Below, in pieces: positions 1-11,598 of a stretch of 64,000 nt of DNA. Each line of letters begins with the position of its first letter. Within the stretch, counting starts at the first letter, position 1. The notes beneath the pieces are model-generated. The model had not been told where the DNA came from. It did no database searches and was given only the letters and a program-made list of their open reading frames with translations. The position numbers were made by a program, and so were the translations under genes. Source of the DNA: Closterium sp. NIES-65 (Eukaryota > Streptophyta > Zygnematophyceae > Desmidiales > Closteriaceae); assembly GCA_948144175.1 (NCBI GenBank), contig CANXME010000043.1:1673501-1737500 (forward strand). Reading direction: 5' to 3'.

Positions 1-315
1 CCGTAGGTGCAGCTGTACCGCATCCGTCACTATCGAAGCAGCACTAACAGCAATATCGGATCGGCCTGTATCAAGGGCAGGAAGGTCAACAGTCACTAAG
101 TTCAACTGTCGCGACTGTTGACTATCTGGACCGACGACTCACCAGCCGAGAATGGCAAGAGGCGTAACCGCCTCTACGGTTATACAGACCGACTCGGTAA
201 CAAGAAGAGCAATAGTCAGACTCACTGTAAACCTCATTGTAAAATCAATCTTGTCATTTACACCCACTATGCACAAGGTTCCTACCACAAGTCTTCCGCT
301 ACCAAAACTCTCTAA
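1..315. other. Unassigned sequence before first MITE
   Basis: No gene, RNA or repeat that I can support. Short open frames on both strands have no recognisable motif and look random. Confidence 0.4.
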
Positions 316-455
316 GAGCGTGTTCCTATGCGTCTTGTAAAGCGAACCTCTTATCAGGCTCACACTGGAAATTCCCCTAAACCCAAAATCCCTCGCCAGT
401 TTTACCAGGCAAGTCTGATATGTGGTTTCTTTATATGAGGCGTAGGAACACGCTC
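316..455. mobile_element. 140-bp Harbinger/Tourist-like MITE
   Basis: Terminal inverted repeats of about 27 bp begin GAGCGTGTTCCTA at the left edge and are mirrored at the right edge with a few mismatches. The element is flanked by a 3-bp TAA duplication (313-315 and 456-458), the TWA-type target typical of the PIF/Harbinger superfamily. There is no coding capacity. The family assignment rests on TSD and TIR form only. Confidence 0.75.
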
Positions 456-794
456 TAAGGCAATGTAAGAACCTCACTCTAACATTTTTTAACGTAATAC
501 AGACAAACCTTAGCAAGTACGAAGGCGAAGAGGCACAAGTAATCCAAGGTTCAAAGTCAGGGGCGATTGAAGATGGTTACTAGCATAAACATATTCGAAA
601 TGTAAAAAGCGGGAACAATTTTAAACCAAGTTTCCTCGTCGCACAGTTGCGATGAATCGGCAATCACAGAATGCATCCATGTTAGTATATGGCTAGATAG
701 GACCTTTTGAATTCCATGTAATCATATAAGAACCGTTGAAACGTCTTGTTACAACTATTTTTATCATTTTGCATTACATTCAATCTGACATGTG
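456..794. other. Unassigned AT-richer spacer
   Basis: No supportable gene. The last five bases (790-794, ATGTG) are the left target-site duplication of the following TRIM. Confidence 0.4.
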
Positions 795-1141
795 TGTCAG
801 AGGTCCACTGGTGATCCCCGATTGATCCTAGGGAAGGGTTACAGGCACGTTGGTCTGGGGGTTTATGGGCGCACTGACCCACTACTTAAACAAGCCCTTT
901 TATCCCAATGGTCTAGTGGTTGGGATTCTGACATGGTATCAGAGCGAAGGTCTCGGGTTCGAATCCCGGTGTATGCACTTCGGGCATCCCAGTGCGGGGG
1001 GGTGTCAGAGGTCCACTGGTGATCCCCAATTGATCCTAGGGAAGGGTTACAGGCACGTTGGCCTGGGGGGATATGGGCGCACTGACCCGCTACTTAAACA
1101 AGCCCTTTTATCCCAATGGTCTAGTGGTTGGGATTCTGACA
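795..1141 (+). mobile_element. Complete TRIM (miniature LTR retrotransposon)
   Basis: Two 139-bp direct repeats (795-933 and 1003-1141) begin TGTCAGAGG and end TTCTGACA. They differ at about five positions. A perfect initiator Met-tRNA primer site TGGTATCAGAGC follows the left LTR directly (934-945). A G-tract (GTGCGGGGGG, about 993-1002) abuts the right LTR like a polypurine tract. The internal region is only 69 bp with no coding capacity. A 5-bp ATGTG duplication flanks it (790-794 and 1142-1146), so it is a whole inserted element and not a solo LTR. It must have been mobilised in trans, plausibly by the Copia elements in this window, which share the TGTCAGA start and the primer site. Orientation is set by the primer site. 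Confidence 0.9.
909..966 (+). promoter_or_regulatory. tRNA-like Pol III A and B boxes in the TRIM
   Basis: TGGTCTAGTGG at 909-919, inside the 5' LTR, matches the tRNA A-box consensus. GGTTCGAATCC at 956-966, in the internal domain, matches the B-box consensus exactly. The 47-bp offset is compatible with a type 2 Pol III promoter. The primer binding site lies between them. The surrounding bases resemble the halves of a Glu-type tRNA, but no acceptor stem forms, so this is not a tRNA gene. Activity is inferred. Confidence 0.55.
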
Positions 1142-1202
1142 ATGTGTCACAAATCAACACCTGAGATCAACCCTAAGCTGCATCTTGTCCAAGTGCCTTA
1201 TG

Positions 1203-1334
1203 TGTCATAAATAGTGTGTAGGAATGATTGAGTAGGATGCAAGGATAAGTACAAGTATTAGGTCTGACCCTAAAGTGTTCTACTCAGTAGAGACTATCCT
1301 ACTACAGGTTAGAGATATAAAACACAGTTTGACG
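1203..1334 (-). repeat. Copia-3 3' LTR
   Basis: 132-bp LTR matching 7798-7934. On the minus strand the terminal dinucleotides are TG...CA-like, with one end mutated (GACG instead of GACA at the inner edge on the plus strand). Confidence 0.8.
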
Positions 1335-1579
1335 CACCCCCATCGGCAAAGTGGGCGATAAAAAGAACAACCAACAGTCACAAGACCAGTCAAGCAAGAA
1401 AACAAAGCAAAGCAAAGCTCGTGGTGGATCTCAATATCACAGTGTTGTCTGAGCACAAGCAAGCGGCCACAAGGCCAGTTCAAATGCAGAGTTATAAAGG
1501 CACAAGCAATACATTAATCACAATCTAGCAATAGTGAACATGCGGGTATAGATATATAAATAACAGTACAAAGGCAAAG

Positions 1580-4500
1580 TCAGGCAGTAAGCAAGTGAGG
1601 CGGAATAGGCAAAAGGCCTAGAGCAGTGCAGAAACGCTGATGATCACCAGACCCAAGAGCCTTGGTCAATATAACAGCAGTGTTGGCCCGAGAGGCCACA
1701 TAAGCAAGATGGAGCTGACCACATTGTTGTAACTCTCGAGCATGAAAGTAGCGAAGAGCAATGTGCTTCGTGCTGTGCTCCATTCTTTGCTCTCGACACA
1801 AGGCAATTATGGTCTTGTTGTCAACGTACAGAACTGGAGGAGTACGAGGCCGCTCACTCAAGTCGGCCAGTAGGTAGGTCAGCCAGCGTAACTTCTATGC
1901 AGCCATAGTCGCAGCGTAGATCTCAGCCTCACAAGTCGAACCAAGCACAGAGAACGAAAGAGTGGACCTCTACGAGACAGAACCGGAGCCGCGATTAAAA
2001 GAGTAACCCTGTGACGACCGCTGGGTCGCCTGGTCGTCGGCCCAAGAAGCGTCGGAGTGTCCTGTGAGTACTACTGGACCTCGTCCTCCAAGCACAAGCT
2101 CCATGCACGATGTAATGCACCAGTACCCTTTGCGCAGCTATCCAGTGCTCCTTTCTGTGTCTCTCGAGGGCGACGAAGCGAGCAAGGATGCTGAGAGGGT
2201 ACGCGAGTTTAGGTCATGTGCACGTCATCAGGTACATGAGGTAGCCCACAAGCTCTAGATACGGGCCACACGACTCTACGGACCCGTCCGAAGGTGGAGC
2301 TGAGAGCGAGTGGCCTGTAGGCAAAGGAGTTGATTGTGGCGAGGAGAACCGAAAGCCGAAGTGTTGAAGGACCTGATGCATCATGTGTGACTGAGTCAGA
2401 GTGATGGTGCACCGTGCTTTGTCCCGGGTGATCTGCAGGCCAAGATAGCTACGCAGCTCACCTAGGTCAGTGCAAGTATGTCTCTTCTCCAGCTCCGCCC
2501 TCACAAGGGTCAGTGCCTCAATGTCGGCAGTAGCAAATACCAAGTCGTTGATGTACACTAGGATGTAGAACGGCGGCAGAGAAGGGTCGGTGCACAAAAG
2601 CAGCGGCGGGTCAGCAGTAATAGGAGCAAACCCAAGAGCCGCAAGTATCGTCCTTAGTGTGTCGTGCCACTCGTGGGGTGCGTGGCGAAGACTGTAGACT
2701 GGCCGGAGGCTCCACTGGGTACCCTCAGGAAATGACCTAGTGAAGCCAGGTGGGCGGCGCAGCCAGATCTCCTCATGAAGGCTGCCCTGCAAGAAAGCTG
2801 CGGAGAAGTCGAGGGAGTGCAGCTCATAGTCACGCAGTGCTGCAACGTGTAGCAACCACAGAAGAATAGTCATCTTCGGGGTGGGGAAGAAGGTCTGGAA
2901 GAAGTCGACCCCCTGTCGCTAACTAAAGCCTCAAGCAACGTAATGTGCCTTGAAGGCATGCGGAGAACCCGGCGGCCGCTTCACTCTGAAAAGCCACATG
3001 CCATCGACTATGTTCGCCCCAGGAGGAGGAATATCGTCAACGTAGGTGCATGTAGACTTACAGGTAGCCATCTTTGCGTCCATGGCTTTTTGCCGCTGAG
3101 AGGAGTACTCACACGTGATTGCCTCTGCGTAAGAGCGTGGGGTAGGGATGTCAAGTGCATCCAGGTCTCCGTCAGGGCAAGCATGGACGCAAAACAAGGT
3201 TTCGCAAGACATTCAAGCTCAAACTGTCTGTCCTCAAGGACGTCACTGCTAAGGGCAAGCTCACCCCCGACAGACGGAGGACAGACAGACTCACACTCAA
3301 TAGCAAGACTCGCGACGTAGTCGAGACGACGGGTACCATCAAACTTAACTATCGCAGGGTAAGGAGACGGAGCAGGCAGTGGGGAGCCAGGCAGTAGCGG
3401 TGGTTGTGACTGGTCAGGCGGTGGACGCAGGCGAGGCGGAGTAAGGCTAGTGGAAGACGGAAGGCTAAGAACCCGACGACGTGCAGAGTCAGGCGGTGGC
3501 AGGGACGACTTTGGCTGCGGATAGAAAAACATTCGTCGCGGCGCAATACCCATACCGTCAGCAGCTCCAGCACCCCCGGCTCCTCCAGCTCCAGCACCTC
3601 CAGCACTTCCAGTACCTCCAGTACCTCCAGCTCCAGCACCCGCAGCAGCAGTAGCTCCGATACCTCCTGCACCTCCAGCTCTAGCACCTCCGAAACCAGC
3701 AGCTCCATTACCTTTAGCGCCTCCAACACCTCCAAATCTAGCACCTCTAGCACCAGCAGCTCAAGTACCCGTAGCACCTCTGACTCTAGCACCTCCAGCA
3801 CCAGCAACTCCAGTACCGCCGGCAACTCCAGCTCTACCACCTTTAGCTCCAACAGCTCCAGCACCTCTAGCGCCAGCAGCCCGGCCCTGTCGAGCAACCC
3901 AGTCGCGAAGCTGCTGCGGCGAGAGAGTCTCTTGTCGACGAGACTGCTGCTGTTGTCCAACGCGAGAACCTCCAGTAGGAGCACCTACGACCCACCACCA
4001 CTAGGTTTCGCAGCACCCCCAGTGTCAGCACCCTCAGACTTAGCACCCCTAGAACCAGCACCCCCAGACTCAGCAACCCTAGGACCAGCACCTCTAAGAG
4101 TCCGCACCCCCAGTGTTACCACCCCCAACAGCACCAGAGTCCACAGCGACAGGTTGCAGAGGCGGCGAAGACAGACGAGGCGGAAAACCAGGAGGGGTCA
4201 CCGAGCCGAGTGGCCGCCGTGTCGTCAGCAGAGGGGTCATCCCCCTTGGCTGGGCCAAAGGTGTCATAGGAGACCTCCAAAGGCTCAACTAAAGGGGGTA
4301 GGTCGACCTGAGACAACGCTGAGGGAGCAGGACCCTGTAGGGGGAGGGGTTCTATCAGTGGGGGACCTGGGACCAGGAAGAGGGATGGCGGGGAGAGTGG
4401 GGAAGACGCGTGCGGGTGGAGACGGTAGAAGCAGACAAACTCGTCAAAGGTGACGACCTATGAGGACAGTGTGCGTCGCGAGGCAGGGTGGTAAAACTGC

Positions 4501-7094
4501 TAGGGCGGGGCGTCGGTGGGGAAGCCAAGGAAGACGCAGCAGAGAGTGTGGGGAGAGAGCTTGTCCGCGGTGGTATCACGGACAAGGCAGAACACGCCCC
4601 AGACCTGAAACGCCGACGGACCGCAAACATCCCCCGTCCAACGCAGTGTAGGTGGCATAGAGAAACGGGGCCAGCGGTTGAGCTGATGCGCGGCTTATCG
4701 GACAGCAAACGGCCACAGAAAATGGGGAGCAGCCGCATGGATCATGAAGGTGCGAGCAACCTCCATGATCAAGCCCATACGATGCTCAGCAATCCCATTC
4801 TGCTGTGGGGAGAACAGAAGCGTGAACGACTGGGCAATGCCCTCCACACGACAAAAGTCCTCAAGGAGCTGGGAGGAGATGTCAGAGTGCGGTCGCAGGA
4901 CCAGGAGGTCCTGCTGAAACCGCGCGCTTAACTGGCGACGAACAATAGTGATCGAGTTGATCAAAACACTGCGGACATCCGCCTTGGTCCGTAAGGGGAA
5001 GACCGTGGTGTAGCTCATGTAGCCGTCAACAACCAGTAGAAAATAGCGCGCTCCTGGTCCTATCCACGGACGCTGGCTGGGCCCCACACGTCCATGTGGA
5101 GGGTCTGCACAGGAGAAGTAGTCGGCGGAAACGAGGAGGAGTGAGGGGCGGCGCGCTGCCGCCCCTCGACGCAAGGAAGGCACGGTAGTGTAAGCGAGTG
5201 TGGGAGCGGGGGAGGCTAGAGACAAGTAGACACGAGTGCATTTCACGCAGGCGTGGAAGGGAGGGGTGACCAAGACGGTGGTGCCAGAGGAGAGTCTCGT
5301 GCGAGAGTAGCCGACACAAAAATGACGAGGTTAATTGATCCGACGCACCCACCTCACCTTACGCAGCCACATGTGTAGACTCGGTGGTCAGTGTGTAAAG
5401 GCTGGACCAGGCCTCTGAGTGAACGTGGCGAACAGCTCGTTAGTGCGTGAGTCAGAACAGATCGCCACACGCTCACCTCTATGAGTAAAGGTACTAACCA
5501 ACTGGTCCTGGAGGACAACTTTACTCACCAAGTTCTTAGAGAACGAGGGGAGGCGGAGACTTGAGAAAGAGCTGGAGGGGACCGTCGAACAAGGGAGGAC
5601 AGTGGAGGCTCGTGCAACGACTGGGCCCCTAAAAGGGTCAGCCAAAGAGACTGAGACAGGTGATGTGAGCGGTGTGACTATGGTGCGATTGCGAAAGAAG
5701 CAGCGAGACGCACCTGGAAGGTGTGCAATGCCTCAGCAAAAGCAGTACATGCGGCAACAGACTCGCAAGCACCTAGAGCAGGGGCCTTTGCACCAGCAGC
5801 GCGCGAGACACACGAGTAACATTCACCCTTAGCACTAATAGAACCAACATACATAGCATAGATTCCAGCATTGATCTTGTCAAAGTCAAGAGCAAACACA
5901 TCCACCCCCTTCCCTAGCAGTGCTAACCCATTGGAGATCTCCTGCTCATCTCCGTACTCAGTCCGCCAGGCATCCTTGAGATGGCAGAAGTAACGATACT
6001 CAGTGTGTCCAGTCTTCCCACAGTGCTCACCAATCCTAGGACCCGAGCGCCTGATGTACTGATGTACGGACAATGGACATTACCCTCAGTGGAGCCACGT
6101 TGAACAGCCCACTCACGAAGCTCCTAAGGGGTGCGTGGCTCCTGCTGGCATGGCTGCTGCTGTTGTCAACCCCCCATAGCCTCCGCCCTTGCCAGCTTCT
6201 CCGCGACTGCCACCTGAGCCCCCTCCGCCCACTCCACCACCTCGATCACCCCCGCCACCACCGCCTCTGGCCCCGCCACCACCAGCGCCTCCACCCCAAC
6301 ATCCACCACCGCCACCACCCCCGCCTGTGCCCCCCCACCACCCTTACCTCCCTTGCCCTTGCCGTTGCGGCGCCTTCCACTAGGAGCAGACGCAACACTG
6401 ACCTCCTCAGCACAAAGGAAGTCAACAGCAGCAGTAGTAGCAATGGAGGCCACGAGAAGGGAGGGAGTACACCCCTCAAAGAGGGGGGAGCGGGGAGTGC
6501 CACGAGAGGCAGCTACAGCGACAGTGTAGTCTCGGCCTCGCGGAGATGCTCCTCCAGCAAGGCAAGGGTGATCTCGGCGGGGTCAAGAGCAAGGAAGTGA
6601 TCCCTAACAGCGCGGAGGGAGTCAAGGAGGCGGGTAACGAGGTAGTAGAGAGTGATGTACATCGGAGGAGGGTTAGCAGCGAGAAAGCTTGAGAGCGGCA
6701 TGGTAGCGAACGTCACTAGAGTGAAGGTGGGTCAAGAGGTCAGCAACAGTATGGAAATCCGACAGCTTAGGAAAGAGGTGAGGGGAGGAGTTACGAGCAA
6801 CTACGGCGTCATTGAGTTCCTTCATCGTCTTAAGTTGGCCAAAATGGACTCGTTCCTCTAGCGGGAGGGCATGCGGACAGAAAGGCGAGCGGTAGCATCG
6901 CGCATGAGCCACTAAGTACGAAGAATGCGCTCAGGTGACTCCTCAGGGGCAAGGCAAGAACCGGACGTGTGCTCTAACAGTGAAACGTCCTCCCTAGCCA
7001 TGCTCTGCAGGTACAGCTGAAGATCCTCGAGCCAGCAATCAAACCTAATCAGGCGCCCCTCTACATCAAAGGTAAGGACATTAAGTGTAGCCAT
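1580..7094 (-). pseudogene. Copia-3 gag-pol remnants
   Basis: Broken polyprotein. From the 5' end: gag start at about 7094 (opening MATLNVLTFDVEG); gag pieces to about 5680; a protease-adjacent segment near 5645-5388; an integrase with WHHRLGHPS and PQQNGIAE (5352-4695); a degraded proline/alanine-rich hinge (about 4450-3550); reverse transcriptase (about 3210-2214); and RNase H containing YVDNK (1861-1580). The reverse transcriptase active-site box reads YIND instead of YVDD, so one catalytic aspartate is lost. Many frameshifts separate the pieces, so it cannot make a functional product. Confidence 0.88.
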
Positions 7095-7095
7095 A

Positions 7096-7690
7096 ATGGG
7101 CAGTAGCAGTGGCAGCAACAGCAGCAGAAGTAGCAGCAGCAGTGGTAGCAGTAGTAGCAGCAGCACCAGGGCGGTGCCGCTCGGCTGGGCGGCGCGGCTC
7201 GGGCGGCGCAGCGCGGCACGGCTTGGCAGAGCAGGGCGGCGTAGCACGGACGGCAGCACCAGCTTAGCAGCAGCTGCAGCGTGTGCAGGGTGCAGGCTGT
7301 GCGCTGGCGCGGGCTGTGCTCAGGCAGGGCGCGGGATGTGCTGGTCGTAAGGGCATCGTGCAGACGGTGCCAGCAGCGTCCAGGCAGTGCGCAGGCAGGG
7401 CGCGAGGTACGCGGGCAGGGTGCCGGCGGTGCAGACAGCGCGCAGGCAGATCGCGGGCGGGGCGAGCAGCGCGTGGGCAGCAGATGCAGCGCGCGGGTAG
7501 AGCAGGCAGCGCGCAGGCAGCGTGCAGGCAGCGGGCGCAGCGTGCAGGCAGGGCGCGCGGCAAGCTCAGGCAGCGCGCGAGCAGGCAGCACGAGCAGGGC
7601 AGCGTGCGGGTCGTGCACTAGGCAGCAAGCGGGCAGCGCGTAGGGCAGGGCAGAGCGCGTGGGGCAGCTCAGGCACGGCAGCATGAGGAA
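7096..7690 (-). repeat. GC-rich repetitive leader of Copia-3
   Basis: Between the 5' LTR and the gag start lies a stretch built from short, degenerate GCAGGCAGCGCGCAGG-like units and CAG-rich runs. It is the equivalent of the repeat-built leaders of Copia-1 and Copia-2, although the unit sequences differ. The long open frames within it are a composition effect. Confidence 0.6.
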
Positions 7691-7797
7691 CGCTGTTCGA
7701 GCAGGGCAGTATGGGCAGTTCTGGCAGCTCGGGCAGGTCTAAACTAGCGGTGGGCCCTAACGGAGCGGTCCTACGGATGGACCCGCTCTGAATACCA

Positions 7798-7934
7798 TGT
7801 TAGAAATAGTGTGTAGGAATTATTGACTAGGATGCAAGGATGAGTACAAGTACTACAGTAGGTCTAACCCTAAAGTGTTGAACTCAGTAAAGGCTACCCC
7901 GATACAGACTACAGATATAGAACACGGTTTGACA
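7798..7934 (-). repeat. Copia-3 5' LTR
   Basis: 137-bp LTR partner of 1203-1334, followed on the minus strand by the initiator Met-tRNA-like primer site. Confidence 0.8.
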
Positions 7935-8750
7935 CTATGTAAGTGACGTGTTTGATGGTCATTCTGATAGATAATATTCGCTTTGTCCCCCTTTTGTAGT
8001 GCCTCCAAATAAACCAGCTCTGACATTTGACAATGCCATACCAAGCATGGCGGTTTTGGCTGCAGCATCTCTATAGGGAGCAGGCATGGGAAGTACTAGA
8101 AGGTTTATAGGCGCAATGACCAGAGGGGGTAATGTTGTTTTTTGCTTGCATGTTGTTTTTGTAGTGTAAAAAATGGCATGTACTGTTCTTGATACCCACC
8201 ATGAGTAAAGGAACGTGACTTATTGACCAAGCTCATGACCGTAGAAACTTACCTCCTCTGCTTGGGAGTGGGTATTTGCAGCAGTGCTTGCTGCTACTGT
8301 CGGTGGTAGGTGTTCTTAACAAAAAAAAAAAAAACACACACACACACACAAACAAACAAACAAAAAAGGGTATCATGAACTTCAGCATCCTTCCAATTTC
8401 AGTCCGCATCAACTTGTGGTCATCGGTCTACAGATGCCGACTACTCATGCGTAGGAGCTTCGCTCTCACGGTCAGGAAGCCATGACACCACCTCGCGTGA
8501 TGGCGCACGAGGTCCTTGTATAGAACAAGGTGGTGAAGGCGTTTCGGCTCTGGGAATGTGTTTGTGACTCGACCTGCCTTGTCACCAGTTCTGGAGAAAA
8601 TTCCATGCCAGGTTTCTAGGTACTGAAGCTCACTCTTAATTAGCAAAGGATGCTCATGATCGTGATTATGAAGAATACATAATATTTACATAGAAATACT
8701 AAGGGTATATATGAAAGGGGACGGCATGGGGATAGCAGGTGAAAACACAT
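7935..8750. other. Spacer with simple repeat and one unrecognised short frame
   Basis: Contains an A-run followed by (AC)n and AAAC repeats at 8320-8366. A minus-strand open stretch at 8428-8646 has a non-repetitive composition (includes HHLVLYKDLVRHHARWCHGF) and could be an exon or gene fragment, but I do not recognise it and see no convincing start. Confidence 0.3.
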
Positions 8751-8812
8751 GCCAACAAGCTGCCTGTATAAGGGGACTCCATTTAGAAAGAGCTGCACCT
8801 GTGATGCCCTCT

Positions 8813-9081
8813 GCCACCAGCAGCACCCCTTGACTCACTCTTCTTTATTCCCAACCGAATGCCTTGGCCTCTCCCCCCTATGCCAGCAGCAGCACCTGCA
8901 GACTAACACTGCTTTATACCCAGCTAAACTCCTTGGTTCTCCACGGTGGCACCAGCAGCAACCGCAGAGTCACACTGCTTTATTCCCAGCCAAATGCCTT
9001 GGCCCTTCCCACCTGTGCCAGCAGCAGCACCAGCATAATCACAGTGCTTCATTCCCAGCTGGATGCCTCGGCTTTCACCCC
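8813..9081. repeat. Four-copy tandem repeat of about 67 bp at the 3' end of the split gene
   Basis: Four imperfect copies start near 8813, 8881, 8946 and 9012, each with CACCAGCAGCA..., a TTTATTCCCAGC-like core and GCCTTGG. The paralogue at 23.1 kb has about one copy at the matching place (about 23080-23150), so the array expanded in this copy only. It overlaps or directly follows the C-terminal codons on the minus strand. Confidence 0.7.
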
Positions 9082-9226
9082 CTAGGGCCCCTCATGTGTC
9101 GCTCAAGTTTGAACTTCTGCAGCAGTGCACGGCGCTCGTTCACTCTCCCACTCTTGCTCTCACCACAGGAAATCGTCCGCACTGCACCACCAGCAACAGC
9201 AGCACCACCACCGCCACCAGCAACAG

Positions 9227-9265
<39 letters not shown>

Positions 9266-10422
9266 ATGGACACGAATCATTCCGACTGAGATGCTTCGGG
9301 CCTCTCCCTTCATCATCCCCCCCTCCAGCCTCTTTCTCTGCTTCGTCTGTCTCTTCACGCTCCGGGCTCTGCCCCAGCCGAAGGGAGAGATCCAGTGAGG
9401 CACACGCTGGGCGTTTGGCTGGTCCGGGATTTCTTGCCAGAGTTGTGACTGGAGAAGGACGGGCGGGTGGGCTGTTGCTTAGATAGGGGGTGGCAGCATG
9501 GGTCGAGCGGGCAGGTGAGTAGCACAGAGAGTGTGTGCTTATAAAGGGAGAAGCGAGAGGCGTTGTGGCAGCAGCAGCTGCACCGGAAAAGGCAGCGGAT
9601 GGCTCTGAGGCTGTATGCAGATCTAGAGCGTCTTGAGGGCTGCCAGAGTGTACGTTGGCAGCAGGGCGAGGGGCAGAGGGAGGAATGGCACGGGGTTGGA
9701 ACTGGTGTTAATTGCCTCTAATGAAAGCCGTATGAAGGGGCAAAGGACTTTGCTGTGGCGAAATTACTTCTGCATGTGCTTGCGCACCCTGCTGCTGCTG
9801 CTGCTCCTGCCAGTTCCGCGAGCCAGTCCAGTTGTGCCACCTGGAGGTGGTTCTTGGATTTCTCCCACCACCAGCGCCGCGTTCCTCCTTTCCCTTCAAG
9901 CAAAAGGGCCAACTTCCCGCCCTTCCTACCCTTCCTGCCCTTCCTGCCCTTCCCCCACTTCCCCTGTTTCCCCCGCCTCTACCGCTCCCCTCCTTTCCCC
10001 CACTCTCCCCGCTCCCCACGCTTCCCCCGCTTAGTTCCCCTGCCGCATCCCCCACGGCCATAGTTTCTGCCAGCTGTCGTCCATCCCAATTCCGTACAGC
10101 CGCTACCATCTCCGCCAGAGTGTAACCCTGGGGACCACCACCACCACCACCACCACCACCACCACTAACCCATCCACGCAAGGCATTGCTGCGCAGTAGA
10201 TCCGTTTCACTGGAAAGCTGCGCCTCTGCCTCGCCTTGCTGGCCCCAGCGTGGCACTGGGGGGAGGCGGCCAATGCTGTGCGGCCCGGCAGTGTTATTAG
10301 TACTGGTGATGGTGTTGCACGCCCCTTGAGGCACCGCAGAGACAAGAGACGGCCTTTGAGGCAGCTCAAGAATAACAGACGCCCTTTGAGGAGCCTCAGG
10401 AATAAGAGACGCCGTTTGAGGC

Positions 10423-10549
10423 TGTCAGAACATTATAGCTTATGCTGTTGTGAAGGCTATAGTGGGGTATCCCATAGGGGGTACAACCCAATTAGGGTTA
10501 GTACTTGTACCCACTTCATTCATAGTTCATTCATTCTCGTTTCTTCTCA
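10423..10549 (+). repeat. Copia-1 5' LTR
   Basis: 127-bp LTR, TGTCAGAAC...TTCTTCTCA, followed at once by the primer binding site. Confidence 0.9.
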
Positions 10550-10639
10550 TGGTATCGAGCAGGTTCCCGAGTGGGAACGCTACCTAGGGCCCACCATGAT
10601 ACCCTTTTTTTTTTCCTGCCCGGAGCGCGCTTCACCCTA

Positions 10640-11540
10640 GACCGAGTCGCGCGCGCCCCGCGTGCCCTCCCTACAGTCGCGCCGCCCTTGGCGGCCTCTC
10701 TTACGGCCCCTTGAGCCGTCCTTAGCGGCCCCGCGCACCGCCCTTTACGGCCCCGCGCATCGCCCTCGCGGCCCCTTGCGCCGCCCGTCGACCCCGCGCG
10801 CCGCTCTAGCGGCCCTTGGTGCCGCCCGTCGACCCCCCGCGCCGCCCTACCGGCCCCTTGCGCCGCCCGTCGACCTCGCGCGTCGCCCTACCGGCCCCTT
10901 CCACCGCCCGTCGACCCCGCGCGCGCCATCCTAGCGGCCCCTTGCGCCGCCCGTCGACCCCGCGCGCCGCCCTCGTGGCCCCTTGCGCCGCCCGTCGGCT
11001 CCACAAGCCGCCCTAGCGGCCCTTCTAGCCGGCCGTCGGCCCACCGTGCGCCGCCATTGCGGCCACTTGCGCCACCCTAGCGGCCCCGGCGCCTACTCCT
11101 ACGGCCCCGGCGCCGCCCTTCCCGGCTCCGGAGCCACCTCGGCCCTGCCGTCCCCACGCCGCTCTGTCACCTACCAGCGGCCCCGCCACCTACCTGTACG
11201 GCGCAGGCGCCGTCGCCGGCTGCAGCGCCGGCCGTCACCCGAGCCGCCCGAGCCGTCTCACCCAGCCGAGCAGCAGACCGCCGCGCTGCCCTGCAGTAGC
11301 ACAGCCGAGCCGCCCAGTGACCGAGCAGCCGGACAGCCGAGCCGTCGAGCCGCCCAGCAGCCGTGCAACCGAGCCGCCGAGCCGCCGAGCCGCTGAGCAG
11401 CCCAGCAGCAGAGTCGCCGAGCCGCCCAGCAGCCGAGCAGCCGAGCCGCCGAGTCGCCCTACCGCCGAGCCGCCGAGCCGCCGAGCCGCCGAGCTGCCCT
11501 ACCGCCGAGCCGCCCGAGCAGCCCTGTCCGGTGAGCACAG
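10640..11540 (+). repeat. GC-rich tandem repeats in the Copia-1 leader
   Basis: The first half repeats GCCGCCCGTCGACCCCGCGC-type units (about 10780-11060). The second half repeats CCGCCGAGC-type 9-mers (about 11270-11520). This fills the space between primer site and gag ATG. Open frames here are rich in Arg/Pro/Ala in every frame, as expected from the repeats. Confidence 0.75.
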
Positions 11541-11598
11541 CGCCTCTGTCACTGCACTGCCCTTTCCCTACTGTCTGCGCTGTTAGTCTACTGTTGTC

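Larger units (their letters stand above)
1203..7934 (-). mobile_element. Decayed Copia LTR retrotransposon (Copia-3)
   Basis: Related LTRs lie at 1203-1334 (3' LTR) and 7798-7934 (5' LTR) and have clearly diverged by substitutions and indels. The primer site on the minus strand, at 7785-7797, reads TGGTATTCAGAGC, one base longer than the usual initiator Met-tRNA site. The flanks TTATG (1198-1202) and CTATG (7935-7939) are a one-mismatch target duplication. The interior holds gag, protease, integrase, reverse transcriptase and RNase H in Copia order, all broken by frameshifts and stops. It belongs to the same lineage as the two other Copia elements here and is the oldest of the three. Confidence 0.88.

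Noticed and set aside
901-975. Possible tRNA gene (A and B boxes present)
   Set aside because: No acceptor stem or anticodon arm forms, and the sequence spans the LTR end, primer site and internal region of a TRIM with clear target duplications.
8320-8366. Poly-A plus (AC)n as a retroposon tail
   Set aside because: No element body or target duplication could be found next to it; kept as a simple repeat.
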